Below, piece by piece: positions 50,662 through 60,107 of a DNA stretch of 64,000 nt. The notes under the pieces were generated by a model. The model saw only the letters and a list, made by a program, of their open reading frames with translations. It ran no database searches and was not told the origin of the DNA. A program made the position numbers and the translations under genes. Numbering within the stretch: position 1 is the first letter of the stretch; every line of letters starts with the position of its first letter. The DNA lies in assembly GCA_014799505.1 (NCBI GenBank), contig JAAVHV010000008.1, positions 25,722 through 89,721 of the forward strand. The letters are read 5' to 3'. Source of the DNA: Clostridiales bacterium. GTDB taxonomy: Bacteria; Bacillota; Clostridia; Oscillospirales; Oscillospiraceae.

Positions 50662-52161
50662 TTACTCAAACTGGGTGGCCAGCGCCATAATATTCTCCTG
50701 GTTGGCGTCCTTGCCGTCGATGAAGCCGGTGACCCGCCCGTCACACATGACCATGACGCGGTCGGACATACCGATCAGCTCACCCATTTCGGAGGAGATC
50801 ATGATCACGCTCTTCCCCTTCTTGGCCAGGTCGGCAATGATGCAATAGATCTCATATTTGGCGCCCACGTCGATGCCGCGAGTGGGCTCATCCAGGATAA
50901 AGACGTCCGGATCACGGGCCAGCCAACGGCTGATCAGCACCTTCTGCTGGTTGCCGCCGGACAGGGATTGGATCTGGGTCTTGGAGGAGGGGGTCTTGAT
51001 GGACAGCTTGGCCACGTTGTCCTGCACCAGCTCCTCGATCTTCTTGTCGTCCAGCATGATGCCCCCGATGAGGTACTGGTTCAGGGAGGCAATGGACACA
51101 TTGTCCGCGATGGACAGCACCCCCAGGATGCCGGTGGCCCGGCGGTCCTCCGTGAGCATGGCGATGCCGGCGTCGATGGCGTCCTTGGGCTGGTTGATCT
51201 TCAGTTCCTTGCCCTGGTACGTAATCTTCCCGGCGGAGTGGCACCGCAGGCCGAACAGACCCTCCATCAGCTCGGTGCGCTGCGCGCCCACCAGGCCGGC
51301 CACGCCCAGGATCTCCCCTTTGCGGACGTTGAAGCTCGCATGGCGGAAGCTCTTGGGGTTGATGGAGGTGAAGTCCTCCACCTCGAACACCACCTCGCCG
51401 GGGGTGTTCGACCGCGTGGGATAGAGGTTGGACAGCTCCCGGCCCACCATCTTGGTGATGATGAAGTCGGTGGTCAGCTCTTTGGCCTCCCATGTGCCGA
51501 TGTACTGGCCGTCCCGCATGATGGTGACTTCGTCGCTGATGCGCAGGATTTCGTCCATCTTGTGGGAGATGTACACAATGGATACGCCCTTGCCGCGCAG
51601 CTCGTTTACGATGGTGAACAGCGCCTCCACCTCCGTTGCGGTGAGGGAGGAGGTAGGCTCATCCAGGATAAGCACCTTGCAGTCGGCGGACACCGCCTTG
51701 GCGATCTCCACCAGCTGCATCTGGGACACGCTGAGGGAGCCCAGCTTGGCCTTGGGATCAAAGTTCAGATGGACCTCCTCGAGCACCTTGGCCGCGTCCT
51801 CATACATCTTTTCATGATCCACGAGGAACCCCATTTTCATGGGATAGCGTCCCACATAGATGTTCTCGGCGATGCTCCGCTCGGGGATAGGCTGGAGCTC
51901 CTGGTGAACCATGGCGATGCCCCGGTGCAGGGCGTCCAGCGGCCCCCGGATGTGGACCGGCTCCCCTTCGTAGATCACTTCGCCCTCGTCCATGTGGTAG
52001 ATGCCGAACATACACTTCATCAGGGTTGATTTACCCGCGCCGTTCTCCCCCATCAGGGCGTGGACGCTGCCGGGGCGGAGCTTGAGCTGGGCATGATCCA
52101 GCGCCTTGACGCCGGGAAATGTCTTGACCACGCCGCGCATTTCCAAACGATATTCTGACAA
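50662..52161 (-). CDS. mglA: Galactose/methyl-galactoside ABC importer ATPase
   Basis: A 499-residue double ATPase typical for pentose/galactose importers. The first NBD is complete: Walker A GENGAGKST, Q-loop MVHQELQPIPERS, signature-like LSVSQMQL, Walker B VLILDEPTSSL. The second has a degenerate Walker A (GLVGAQRTEL), as in MglA/RbsA relatives, and a full signature SLSGGNQQK and FILDEPTRGID. The start is set at TTG 52161 because GGGGG lies 8 nt upstream and the protein then begins with SEYRLEMRGVVKTFPGV as in relatives; the longer frame upstream lies inside the hairpin spacer. Confidence 0.93.
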   Translation of the reverse strand: MSEYRLEMRGVVKTFPGVKALDHAQLKLRPGSVHALMGENGAGKSTLMKCMFGIYHMDEGEVIYEGEPVHIRGPLDALHRGIAMVHQELQPIPERSIAENIYVGRYPMKMGFLVDHEKMYEDAAKVLEEVHLNFDPKAKLGSLSVSQMQLVEIAKAVSADCKVLILDEPTSSLTATEVEALFTIVNELRGKGVSIVYISHKMDEILRISDEVTIMRDGQYIGTWEAKELTTDFIITKMVGRELSNLYPTRSNTPGEVVFEVEDFTSINPKSFRHASFNVRKGEILGVAGLVGAQRTELMEGLFGLRCHSAGKITYQGKELKINQPKDAIDAGIAMLTEDRRATGILGVLSIADNVSIASLNQYLIGGIMLDDKKIEELVQDNVAKLSIKTPSSKTQIQSLSGGNQQKVLISRWLARDPDVFILDEPTRGIDVGAKYEIYCIIADLAKKGKSVIMISSEMGELIGMSDRVMVMCDGRVTGFIDGKDANQENIMALATQFE

Positions 52162-52229
52162 TTCACGATCCCCCGTTTCTTTCTCCGCCTTTACCTCTGG
52201 CCTGACCGGGCAGGGCGGCGTTATATAAG

Positions 52230-52264
52230 GCGGGGTGCGTGCGCACAAGCGCCACGCACCCCGC
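52230..52264 (-). other. Intercistronic hairpin between mglB and mglA
   Basis: GCGGGGTGCGTG (52230-52241) and CACGCACCCCGC (52253-52264) form a perfect 12-bp stem directly after mglB. On the minus strand it is followed by CTTATATAA. It fits partial termination or mRNA protection for the binding-protein message. Confidence 0.75.
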
Positions 52265-52284
52265 AGAAGCAGCCGCTTCTAAAA

Positions 52285-53292
52285 TTAGTTCATAAAGTCG
52301 CCAACGTTATCGGGAGTAACCTTCACGTAGGGAACGTACACGCTCTGGTTGCCCTCAGAGTAGGTGGTGCCGCCCAGCAGCTTCTCCATCTGGTTGACAG
52401 CCTCGGTGGCCTGGCCCACGGCGTCGTTCAGCACGGTGCCGGTCATGTTGCCATTCTTCACCTCGTTCAGGGCCGCGTCCAGCGCGTCCACGCCCACCAG
52501 GTAGATGTCCTCGTTGACCTTGCGGCCCGCGGCCTGGATGGCCTGCAGGGCGCCGATGGCCATGTCGTCGTTGTTGCAGAAGATGACCTCGATCTGGTCA
52601 CCGAACTGAGCCAGATCGTTGGCGGCGATCTCCTGGCCGCGGTTACGGTCCCAGTCGCCGCGGGTGAGGTTGAGCTGCTCCACCTCAACGCCGGCGTCCT
52701 TCAGAGCCTTCACGGAGTACTCGGTGCGCAGCTGGGCGTCGATGTTCTCGGGGTCGCCCTGGATCATGATGTAGGAGACCTTGCCGTCGCCGTTGATGTC
52801 GCCCTTGTTGGCGGTGTCCAGGATCAGCTCGCCCTGGAAGGTGCCGGACTGGGCGGCGTCGCAGCCGACGTAGACCAGCTTGTCATAAGCGGCCATCTGC
52901 TCGGCGGTGGGCTCACGGTTAATAAGTACGGTGGGGATGCCGGCATCCTTCACGGTGCTGATGATCTGGTCGGCCGCAGAGGTCATGACCGGGTTGATGA
53001 TCAGCGCCTGGACGCCCTGGCTGATAAAGGTGTTGATCTGCTCGTTCTGCTTGGCCTGGTCGTTGTTGCCGTCCACGACGGAGACCTTGTAGCCCTTGCC
53101 CTCCAGGATCTCCTGGAGCGAGTTGCGGTAGGTGGTCATGAAGGCGTCGTCGAACTTGTAGATGCACACACCGATGGTGCCCTTCTCGCCATCACCGTCG
53201 GAAGTCTTGCCGCCGTCGTCCTTCTTGCTGCAGCCGGCGAACAGGGACATGACCATCAGGGCAGAGAGCAAGAGCGCAATGATCTTTTTCAT
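52285..53292 (-). CDS. mglB: Galactose-binding lipoprotein
   Basis: A 335-residue periplasmic-binding-protein-like lipoprotein (lipobox LFAGC, Cys21) with the type I sugar-binder fold. It has an EF-hand-like calcium loop DINGDGKVS (about residue 165), a feature of the galactose/glucose-binding protein MglB and absent in ribose binders. Further MglB traits are IGVCIYKFDDAFM at the start, ALIINPV, VIFCNNDDMAIGA and LVGVDALDAA. It heads the operon mglB-mglA-mglC. AATAGGAGGAAC lies before the ATG. Confidence 0.93.
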   Translation of the reverse strand: MKKIIALLLSALMVMSLFAGCSKKDDGGKTSDGDGEKGTIGVCIYKFDDAFMTTYRNSLQEILEGKGYKVSVVDGNNDQAKQNEQINTFISQGVQALIINPVMTSAADQIISTVKDAGIPTVLINREPTAEQMAAYDKLVYVGCDAAQSGTFQGELILDTANKGDINGDGKVSYIMIQGDPENIDAQLRTEYSVKALKDAGVEVEQLNLTRGDWDRNRGQEIAANDLAQFGDQIEVIFCNNDDMAIGALQAIQAAGRKVNEDIYLVGVDALDAALNEVKNGNMTGTVLNDAVGQATEAVNQMEKLLGGTTYSEGNQSVYVPYVKVTPDNVGDFMN

Positions 53293-53652
53293 TCTTATGT
53301 TCCTCCTATTGAAACTTTAGAATTTTCGGGAAAACTACGCTTCCCATATGGTCATTTTAACGGTTTTCGCCAGAGAAGACGATAGAAAATTCTTTGCTCA
53401 TCTATAAAAAAACTTTGCTTTTCTGTCTTATTTTGAAAAAGGACACCACTCAGAGGTCCGGGCCCCCCTCTGCGGCAGAGATGGAACCGGCATTTCTGCC
53501 AGGATCAGCGGCAGGTGCGTCACGTCAATTTTGCATATTATACAAAAACGCCGCAGGACAGCAGTCCCGAAGATTTTTGCTCGGAAAGAAGTTTACTCCT
53601 CCTTTTAGTAAGAGAATGTTGATTCTACTCCAACTAACATCACATACGGCAC
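53293..53652. other. Intergenic region with no recognised gene
   Basis: Divergent spacer between mglB and oppA, poorer in GC than the surroundings. It must hold the mgl promoter; the best minus-strand -10 is TAAAAT near 53355, but no good -35 is seen. I find no open frame with a ribosome-binding site and no known RNA. Confidence 0.4.
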
Positions 53653-53682
53653 TTGACTAAAGCGTTAAAGGTGGTGTATAAT
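53653..53682 (+). promoter_or_regulatory. Promoter of the opp operon
   Basis: TTGACT (53653-53658), 18-nt spacer, TATAAT (53677-53682). It gives a leader of about 165 nt with three hairpins. Confidence 0.65.
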
Positions 53683-53742
53683 GCATGATATGTTTTTGCC
53701 TCTTCGTTGCTCTTTTTATTGAGATAGGCATGAATATCCGTC

Positions 53743-53820
53743 ATCGGGCCTGGGCCCGATGGTTTCTCCCCGCGCGGGGGAGAAACTCGCTTTGGCGAAC
53801 ACAGGAAAAACCTGTTTGTT
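53743..53820 (+). other. Three-hairpin leader of oppA
   Basis: ATCGGGCC-TG-GGCCCGAT (53743-53760), TTTCTCCCC / GGGGGAGAAA (53763-53785), and AACACAGG / CCTGTTTGTT (about 53799-53820) follow one another in the leader. No known riboswitch is recognised. The last stem lies 33 nt before the oppA start. Confidence 0.5.
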
Positions 53821-53852
53821 CCAAATATATATTAATAGGAGGATAGCAAAAC

Positions 53853-56165
53853 ATGAAAAACGCAAAGAAACTGCTGGCTTTGCTGCTGGCGCTGGTGATG
53901 TGCCTCGGCATGCTGTCTGCTTGCGGCAGCAAGCCTAACAGCGATGCCGACCCCACCGCCACGCCCGACAGCAACGCCAGCGAGCCCGGCACTGACGAAC
54001 AGGGGCCCAAGCTGGACACCCTGACCGTCGGTACCAGTTACTTTGACGGCAAATTTTCCAGCTTCTTCTACACCAATGCCTATGAGAGTGACGTGCTGAG
54101 CTTCATCGTGGGCGGCATGTACGGCACGGACCGCGTGGGCGCCCCCGTTTTCAAGGCCCTCACCGGCGAGACCCGTGAGTATAACGGTGTGGAGTACAAG
54201 TATGAGAACGGCGTGTCCGACGTGGACGTGGTGGATAATCCCGACGGAACCGTTACCTACAAGTTCCAGATGCGCGAGGATCTGAAGTTCTCCGACGGTG
54301 AGCCCGTCACCATCGACGACGCCATTTTCTCCATGTACGTGCAGCTGGACCCCACCTTTGACGGCGTGTCCAGCCTGCCCTCCCTGCCCATCGTGGGTCT
54401 GGCCGAGTACCAGGGCTCCATGAAGAGCAAGTCCGCCGTGATCGCCGCCGCCGGCCGCGACAACACCGACTTCAGCAACTGGACCCAGGACGAGCAGGAC
54501 GCCTTCTGGGCCGCCGTGGCTGACGGCGGCGTGAAGTTCGTCCAGGGCATCGTGGACTACCTGGTCGATGCCGGCGCCAACAGCGCTGACGACGACCTGT
54601 CCGTGGTGGCTCCCAACTGGGGCTTCGAGCTGCCCGAGGGCGCTACCCTCGAGGACTGGTTCGTGGTCATCGGCGATGCCTACGGCTGGAACTTCTCCGC
54701 GATGGAGGCCGAGATCGGCAACTCTGACGCTCTGGCCGACCTGATCCCCGAGGACGTGTACGCCATGGCTACCCAGGGCGTCGTGGTGGGCGAGGACGTG
54801 CCCAATGTGTCCGGCATCGTCCGCACCGGCGACTACTCCATGGAAGTTACCCTGTCCGAACTGGACGTGCAGGCCCAGTACCAGCTGGGCATCACCATCA
54901 ACCCCATGCACTACTACGGCGATCCCGACCAGTATGACTACGACAACAACAAGTTCGGCTTCCCCAAGGGCGACCTGAGCATCGTGCGCGACAAGACCCC
55001 CTCCCCCATCGGCTTCGGCCCCTACACCTTTGTGTCCTGGGAGAACAACACCGTCACCCTGAAGGCCAACCCCAACTACTACCTGGGCGAGCCCAAGATC
55101 AAGAACATCGTTTTCCGTTCCATGGACGACAAGGACCTGATCCCCGCCCTGGAGGCCGGCACGGTGGACGTCGTCAGCCCCAGCTATAACAAGCAGGCCG
55201 TGGAGCAGATCACCAAGATCAACAACGGCGAGGGCGTCACCGGCAGCGTGATCACCACCCAGAGCGTGGCCAACCTGGGCTACGGCTACGCCGGCATCGC
55301 CGCCAAGAACATCAAGGTGGGCGACGACAGCGGCTCCGAGGCCTCCAAGAACCTGCGCAAGGCCATCTGCACCGAGGTGGCGGTCTACCGCAGCCTGGCC
55401 GTGGACTCCTACTACGGCAGCGAGCTGGCCAACGTCATCAACTACCCCATCTCCGACACCTCCTGGGCCGCGCCCCAGGTGACGGACGAGGGCTATCGTG
55501 AGGCTTTCTCCGTTGACGTCAACGGCGATCCCATCTACACCGACGGCATGAGCGCCGAGGAGCGCTACGCCGCCGCCCAGAAGGCCGCCCTGGGCTTCCT
55601 GGAGGCCGCGGGCTACACCGTCGAGGACGGTAAGGTCACCGCCGCTCCCGAGGGCGCCAAGATGGACTATGTGGTCACCGTGGTCGGCGCCGGTACCGGC
55701 GACCACCCGGCGTTCCTGGCTCTGAGCGAGGCCAGCAAGGCCCTGAATGAGATCGGCTTCAACCTGATCGTCAACGACATCAGCGACTTTGCCCAGATGT
55801 CCAACGCCGTCAACGCCGGCGAGGCGGAGATGTTCGCCATGGCGTGGAATGCCACCCCCGACCCCGATATGTTCCAGATCTACCACAGCCAGGGCGGCTC
55901 CAACGAGAAGAGCTACTGGGTGAAGGACGCGGAGCTGGATGAGCTCATCATGGCCGCCCGCAGCTCCAACGACCAGACCTACCGCAAGACCATCTACAAG
56001 GAGTGCCTGGACATCGTGGCCGACTGGGCCGTGGAGATCCCGCTGTATCAGCGCCAGAACGCCATCTGCTTCTCCACTGAGCGCATCAACATCGACACCC
56101 TGACCCCCGCGATCACCACCTACTGGAGCTGGTACAACGACATCGAGCAGCTGGAGATGAACTAA
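53853..56165 (+). CDS. oppA: Oligopeptide ABC importer binding lipoprotein (OppA-like)
   Basis: A 770-residue SBP family 5 lipoprotein (lipobox MLSAC, Cys23), followed by an Asp/Thr/Pro-rich linker. Typical features are VTYKFQMREDLKFSDGEPVTIDD, SPIGFGPYTFVSW and PDPDMFQIYHS near the end. It is much longer than the usual 520-600 residues. The extra part lies mainly between the first and second motifs (about residues 180-330), with charged helices (DNTDFSNWTQDEQDAFWAAVADGG). This suggests a special or large peptide ligand. It heads the opp operon. TAATAGGAGGATAG lies upstream of the ATG. Confidence 0.92.
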   Translation: MKNAKKLLALLLALVMCLGMLSACGSKPNSDADPTATPDSNASEPGTDEQGPKLDTLTVGTSYFDGKFSSFFYTNAYESDVLSFIVGGMYGTDRVGAPVFKALTGETREYNGVEYKYENGVSDVDVVDNPDGTVTYKFQMREDLKFSDGEPVTIDDAIFSMYVQLDPTFDGVSSLPSLPIVGLAEYQGSMKSKSAVIAAAGRDNTDFSNWTQDEQDAFWAAVADGGVKFVQGIVDYLVDAGANSADDDLSVVAPNWGFELPEGATLEDWFVVIGDAYGWNFSAMEAEIGNSDALADLIPEDVYAMATQGVVVGEDVPNVSGIVRTGDYSMEVTLSELDVQAQYQLGITINPMHYYGDPDQYDYDNNKFGFPKGDLSIVRDKTPSPIGFGPYTFVSWENNTVTLKANPNYYLGEPKIKNIVFRSMDDKDLIPALEAGTVDVVSPSYNKQAVEQITKINNGEGVTGSVITTQSVANLGYGYAGIAAKNIKVGDDSGSEASKNLRKAICTEVAVYRSLAVDSYYGSELANVINYPISDTSWAAPQVTDEGYREAFSVDVNGDPIYTDGMSAEERYAAAQKAALGFLEAAGYTVEDGKVTAAPEGAKMDYVVTVVGAGTGDHPAFLALSEASKALNEIGFNLIVNDISDFAQMSNAVNAGEAEMFAMAWNATPDPDMFQIYHSQGGSNEKSYWVKDAELDELIMAARSSNDQTYRKTIYKECLDIVADWAVEIPLYQRQNAICFSTERINIDTLTPAITTYWSWYNDIEQLEMN

Positions 56166-56213
56166 ACCCTGTTTCCCGCACCCGTATGCCGCAGCCCGTA
56201 TAGGCAAACGCAG

Positions 56214-56244
56214 AACGGAGGGGAGAGGCCTCTCTCCCCTCCGT
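56214..56244 (+). other. Intercistronic palindrome after oppA
   Basis: Perfect palindrome with arms AACGGAGGGGAGAG / CTCTCCCCTCCGTT, then T and CCC. It lies between oppA and the permease genes, as in the dpp and mgl operons. Confidence 0.75.
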
Positions 56245-56381
56245 TTGCCCTTATTGGAGAAAATGTGCCGCACGCGGACAAATGTTCCGATTTTGCTTGC
56301 CCGCGACCGGGACAGTTTCTGATTTCTGCCACCGCACACCGCCGGCCCCGGCGGAAAAACTATACCAAAGGGGGAACCACT

Positions 56382-57374
56382 ATGCGAAAGTTTATCATCA
56401 AACGCCTGCTGTTGTCCGTCGTCATCCTGTTTTTTGTGACCTTCATCATCTATGTGCTGATGCGCTGCCTGCCCACCAGCTACGTGGAGGCGCAGGCCAT
56501 CCGTCTGGCGCAGCAGCCGGGGTCCAAGTCCGTTGAGGAGTGGATGGCCCAGCTGAATGCCCAGTACGGCCTGGACCAGGACATCATCCCGGGCTTCTTC
56601 CAGCAGCTGGGGCATTTGCTGCGCCTGGATTTCGGCGACAGCTGGAAGTTCACCATCCCGGTGCTGGAGAAGTTCCGCCAGGTCATCTGGATCAGCTTCG
56701 CCATGGGCGCGATCTCCCTGGTGCTGGAGCTCATCATCGCCATCCCGCTGGGCATCATCGCCGCGACAAAGCAGTATTCCGCCACGGACTATACCATCTC
56801 CGCCGTGGCCCTGGCGGGCATCAGCTTCCCCACCTTCTTCTTCGCCACACTGCTCAAGCTGGTGCTCTCGGTGAAGCTAGGCTGGTTTGAGCTTAACGGC
56901 CTGCACTCCACTGCCGCCATCGTGGGCAACATGGGCGCGTGGGAGACCTTCATGGACGGGATCTGGCACATGATCATGCCCGTCACCACCCTGGTGATAC
57001 TGAGCATCGGCTCGCTGATGCGCTACACCCGCACCAATATGCTGGAGGTCATGAACGCCGATTACATCCGCACCGCCCGGGCCAAGGGCCTGGACGAGCG
57101 CAAGGTCGTCTACCACCACGCCTTCCGCAACACCCTCATCCCGCTGGTGACCATCATCGGCGGTTCGCTGCCGGGCCTGTTCTCCGGCGCCCTGATCACG
57201 GAGACCATTTTCGCCATCCCGGGCATCGGCAAGGTGTCCTATGACGCCATGGTGGCCGGCGACATCCCGTTCTCATTCTTCTACCTGACCTTTATGGCGG
57301 TGCTGACGCTGGCGGGCAACCTGATCGCAGACATTCTGTACGCGGTAGTAGATCCCCGCGTGCGCATCTCATAA
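56382..57374 (+). CDS. oppB: Oligopeptide ABC importer permease (OppB-like)
   Basis: A 330-residue permease with six helices: first helix residues 8-30, a loop with LNAQYGLDQDIIPGFFQQLGHLLRLDFGDS (family: LGLDxPxxxQYxxWLxxxxxGDLGxS), the coupling motif DYIRTARAKGLDERKVVYHHAFRN and FAIPGIGKVSYDAM. Length is normal. ATG at 56382 has AAAGGGGG upstream. The next gene starts 15 nt later. Confidence 0.93.
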   Translation: MRKFIIKRLLLSVVILFFVTFIIYVLMRCLPTSYVEAQAIRLAQQPGSKSVEEWMAQLNAQYGLDQDIIPGFFQQLGHLLRLDFGDSWKFTIPVLEKFRQVIWISFAMGAISLVLELIIAIPLGIIAATKQYSATDYTISAVALAGISFPTFFFATLLKLVLSVKLGWFELNGLHSTAAIVGNMGAWETFMDGIWHMIMPVTTLVILSIGSLMRYTRTNMLEVMNADYIRTARAKGLDERKVVYHHAFRNTLIPLVTIIGGSLPGLFSGALITETIFAIPGIGKVSYDAMVAGDIPFSFFYLTFMAVLTLAGNLIADILYAVVDPRVRIS

Positions 57375-57389
57375 GGAGGTGAACGAAAG

Positions 57390-58934
57390 ATGAGCAAGGA
57401 TATAGACAAGCGGGACGGCGTGCAGGAAGAGGAGCAGTATTCTCTGAATGACGACCGCCGCGTCAAGGTTCTCTCTCCCGGCCGCCTGGTGGCCAAGCGC
57501 TTTTTCCGCAACCGCCTGGCCGTTGTGGGCCTGACCATGCTGATAATCATGTTCCTGTTCTCCTTCGTGGGCGGCTGGATCGTCCCGTACAGCGAGGACC
57601 AGTTCTTTTACACCATGGAGTCCCAGAAAAAGGAGTACGCCGGTGTCACGGAGAACACCGAATACCGCTATCTCATCACCCCGGACCAGGAGCTGCCCAC
57701 GCTGGTGCGGGCCAACCTGGGCCTGGTGCTGGGCAAGGACGACGTGTTCCAATACAAGGGCGCGAACTATTACATTGAGGCCGTGGGCGAGGAGCTCTAC
57801 CAGATAACCGACGACGGGGGCACCCTGCTGGCCCTGGCCTACAAGGACATCATCAACCCCACCCAGTCCGGCGCCAGCCTCAGCTATGAGTTCAGCTATA
57901 ACGCCCTGATGACCTACGCACAGGGCGGCGGCAGCTTCCAGGCCGACGGCAAGGACTACGACATGACCGAGCACGGTGTCATCACCGAGAACGGCCAGGA
58001 TGTGGCCGACGTGGGCCGCATCATCGTCCAGTCCCGGATCAGCGGGCGCAGCATCCCCCAGACCTTTAAGGATCGGGTAGCCCAGGCCATCGAAAACGGC
58101 GAGACCGAGTTTACGCTGACGGTGGACGGCCAGGAGCGCGAGTACACCATGACCTACGACCCGGCCAAGCTGATCTACTCCGTGATGGAGGACACCCCCA
58201 CCCAGGTCTACGACAAGTACGCCGCCCCCAGCCGGACCCATCTGCTGGGCACGGAGGGGAACGGCATGGACGTGCTGACCCGCCTGATGTACGGCGGGCG
58301 CGTGTCACTGATCATCGGATTCATCGTCATTATCATTGAGACGAGCATCGGCGTCGTCATGGGGGGCATTTCGGGATATTTTGGCAGCTGGGTGGACAAC
58401 CTGATCATGCGTATCGTGGACATCTTCTACTGCATCCCCTCCATGCCGCTGATGATCATTCTGGGTTCGGCCATGGATGCCATGCGGGTGGATCCCCAGA
58501 TCCGGATGCTGTATCTGATGCTGCTGCTGGGCTTCCTGGGCTGGCCGGGCATCGCCCGCCTGGTCCGCGGCCAGATCCTCTCCCTGCGGGAGCAGGAGTT
58601 CATGACCGCCACCGAGGCCACCGGCCTGAGCGTGAAGCGGCGCATCTTCTGCCACCTGATCCCCAATGTCATCCCCCAGCTCATCGTCAACATGACCATG
58701 GGTCTGGGCTCCATCATCCTCACTGAGGCCACGCTGAGCTACCTGGGCCTGGGCGTCAAGTTCCCCTTCGCCTCCTGGGGTAATATTATCAACGAGGTCA
58801 ACAACTCCTATGTTCTGACGGAGTATTTGTGGGTATGGATTCCCGCGGGCATCTGCCTGCTGGTAACGGTCCTGGGCTTTAACTTCGTGGGCGACGGCCT
58901 GCGGGATGCCTTTGACCCGAAGATGAAGCGCTGA
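57390..58934 (+). CDS. oppC: Oligopeptide permease (OppC-like) with large extracytoplasmic insertion
   Basis: A 514-residue permease, against about 300 for normal OppC. The membrane part is typical: helix 1 (about 42-66), HLLGTEGNGMDVLTRLMYGG at about 283, five more helices and coupling motif EFMTATEATGLSVKRRIF. Between helix 1 and HLLGTEG lie about 215 residues instead of about 40. They are polar, probably outside the cell, and beta-rich (YRYLITPDQELPTL, YYIEAVGEELYQITDDG, FTLTVDGQEREYTMTYD). This domain may contact the enlarged OppA. No known domain is recognised in the insertion. Confidence 0.9.
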   Translation: MSKDIDKRDGVQEEEQYSLNDDRRVKVLSPGRLVAKRFFRNRLAVVGLTMLIIMFLFSFVGGWIVPYSEDQFFYTMESQKKEYAGVTENTEYRYLITPDQELPTLVRANLGLVLGKDDVFQYKGANYYIEAVGEELYQITDDGGTLLALAYKDIINPTQSGASLSYEFSYNALMTYAQGGGSFQADGKDYDMTEHGVITENGQDVADVGRIIVQSRISGRSIPQTFKDRVAQAIENGETEFTLTVDGQEREYTMTYDPAKLIYSVMEDTPTQVYDKYAAPSRTHLLGTEGNGMDVLTRLMYGGRVSLIIGFIVIIIETSIGVVMGGISGYFGSWVDNLIMRIVDIFYCIPSMPLMIILGSAMDAMRVDPQIRMLYLMLLLGFLGWPGIARLVRGQILSLREQEFMTATEATGLSVKRRIFCHLIPNVIPQLIVNMTMGLGSIILTEATLSYLGLGVKFPFASWGNIINEVNNSYVLTEYLWVWIPAGICLLVTVLGFNFVGDGLRDAFDPKMKR

Positions 58935-58949
58935 GAAAGGGGAAGAACG

Positions 58950-60107
58950 ATGGCTAAGAAAAACCATGAGGGCTACCTTTCCGGCAAAGAGGCCCGGCGC
59001 ATTTCTAAGGAAAACCGCCGCATCACCAACAAAATGGAGAAGCAGCGCAAGCGCAAAAACGTCCCTGAGAGCGAGTATCTCACCACCATGCACGACCCCA
59101 ACAACGCGGTGGAGTTCGATAATCTGCACACCTACTTCTTCACGGACGCGGGCACGGTCCGCTCTGTGGACGGCGTGACCTTTGAGGTCCCTATCGGCAA
59201 GACCGTGGGCGTTGTGGGCGAGTCCGGCTGCGGCAAATCGGTGACCAGCCTCTCCCTGATGCAGCTGCTCCAGCGGCCCCAGGGCCAGGTCGTGGAGGGC
59301 GAGATCCGTCTGAACCTGGGCGACAAGGCCTACGACGTGACCAAGATGCCCAACGAGAAAATGCAGAATCTTCGGGGCAATTATATCTCCATGATCTTCC
59401 AGGAGCCCATGACGGCTCTGAACCCGGTGTTCCGCATTGGCGACCAGATCAATGAGGTCATTGAGCTCCATGACGGCGAGGGCAAGAGCAAGAACGACAT
59501 CAAAGCCCGCTCCATCGAGCTGCTGGAAATGGTGGGCATCGCCAATTCCGAGGGCGTTTATCAGATGTATCCTCACGAGCTGTCCGGCGGTATGCGCCAG
59601 CGCGTTATGATTGCTATGGCTCTGGCCTGCAATCCCCGGATCATCATCGCCGATGAGCCCACCACCGCTCTGGATGTGACCATTCAGGCCCAGATCCTGG
59701 ATCTGCTGCGCCAATTGAAGGATCGGATCAATTCCTCCATCATGTTCATCACCCACGATCTGGGCGTGATCGCCGAGATGGCGGACTATGTGGTGGTCAT
59801 GTATGCCGGGCGCATTGTAGAAAAGGGAACCGCGGAGGAGATCTTCGCCCATCCCGCCCATCCCTACACCATCGGCCTGATGGCCTCCAAGCCTGTGGTG
59901 GGCAAGAAGGTGGATTCGCTCTATTCCATTCCCGGCAAGGTGCCCAACCCCATCAATATGCCCGACTATTGCTACTTTAAGGATCGCTGCGAGATGCAGT
60001 GCGAGGGGTGCGAGGGGGAGTATCCCCACGAGATAAGCATTTCTCCTACCCATAAAGTAAGCTGTTACCGCTACTATGAGGACAAGAAGGGAGGGGATCA
60101 GAAGTGA
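58950..60107 (+). CDS. oppD: Oligopeptide ABC importer ATPase (OppD-like)
   Basis: A 385-residue ATPase. After an unusual basic N-terminal extension of about 50 residues (rich in Lys/Arg: [24 protein letters not shown]) comes a full NBD: Walker [10 protein letters not shown]-loop [12 protein letters not shown], signature LSGGMRQR, Walker [13 protein letters not shown], switch His THDLGVI. The C-terminal oligopeptide region with its Cys motif ([14 protein letters not shown]) is present and may hold an iron-sulfur cluster as in some relatives. It overlaps oppF by 4 bp. Confidence 0.92.
   Translation: MAKKNHEGYLSGKEARRISKENRRITNKMEKQRKRKNVPESEYLTTMHDPNNAVEFDNLHTYFFTDAGTVRSVDGVTFEVPIGKTVGVVGESGCGKSVTSLSLMQLLQRPQGQVVEGEIRLNLGDKAYDVTKMPNEKMQNLRGNYISMIFQEPMTALNPVFRIGDQINEVIELHDGEGKSKNDIKARSIELLEMVGIANSEGVYQMYPHELSGGMRQRVMIAMALACNPRIIIADEPTTALDVTIQAQILDLLRQLKDRINSSIMFITHDLGVIAEMADYVVVMYAGRIVEKGTAEEIFAHPAHPYTIGLMASKPVVGKKVDSLYSIPGKVPNPINMPDYCYFKDRCEMQCEGCEGEYPHEISISPTHKVSCYRYYEDKKGGDQK

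Noticed and set aside
53832-56615. 927-codon open frame antisense to oppA
   Set aside because: Val/Gly/His-rich shadow of the oppA reading frame, with no start signals.
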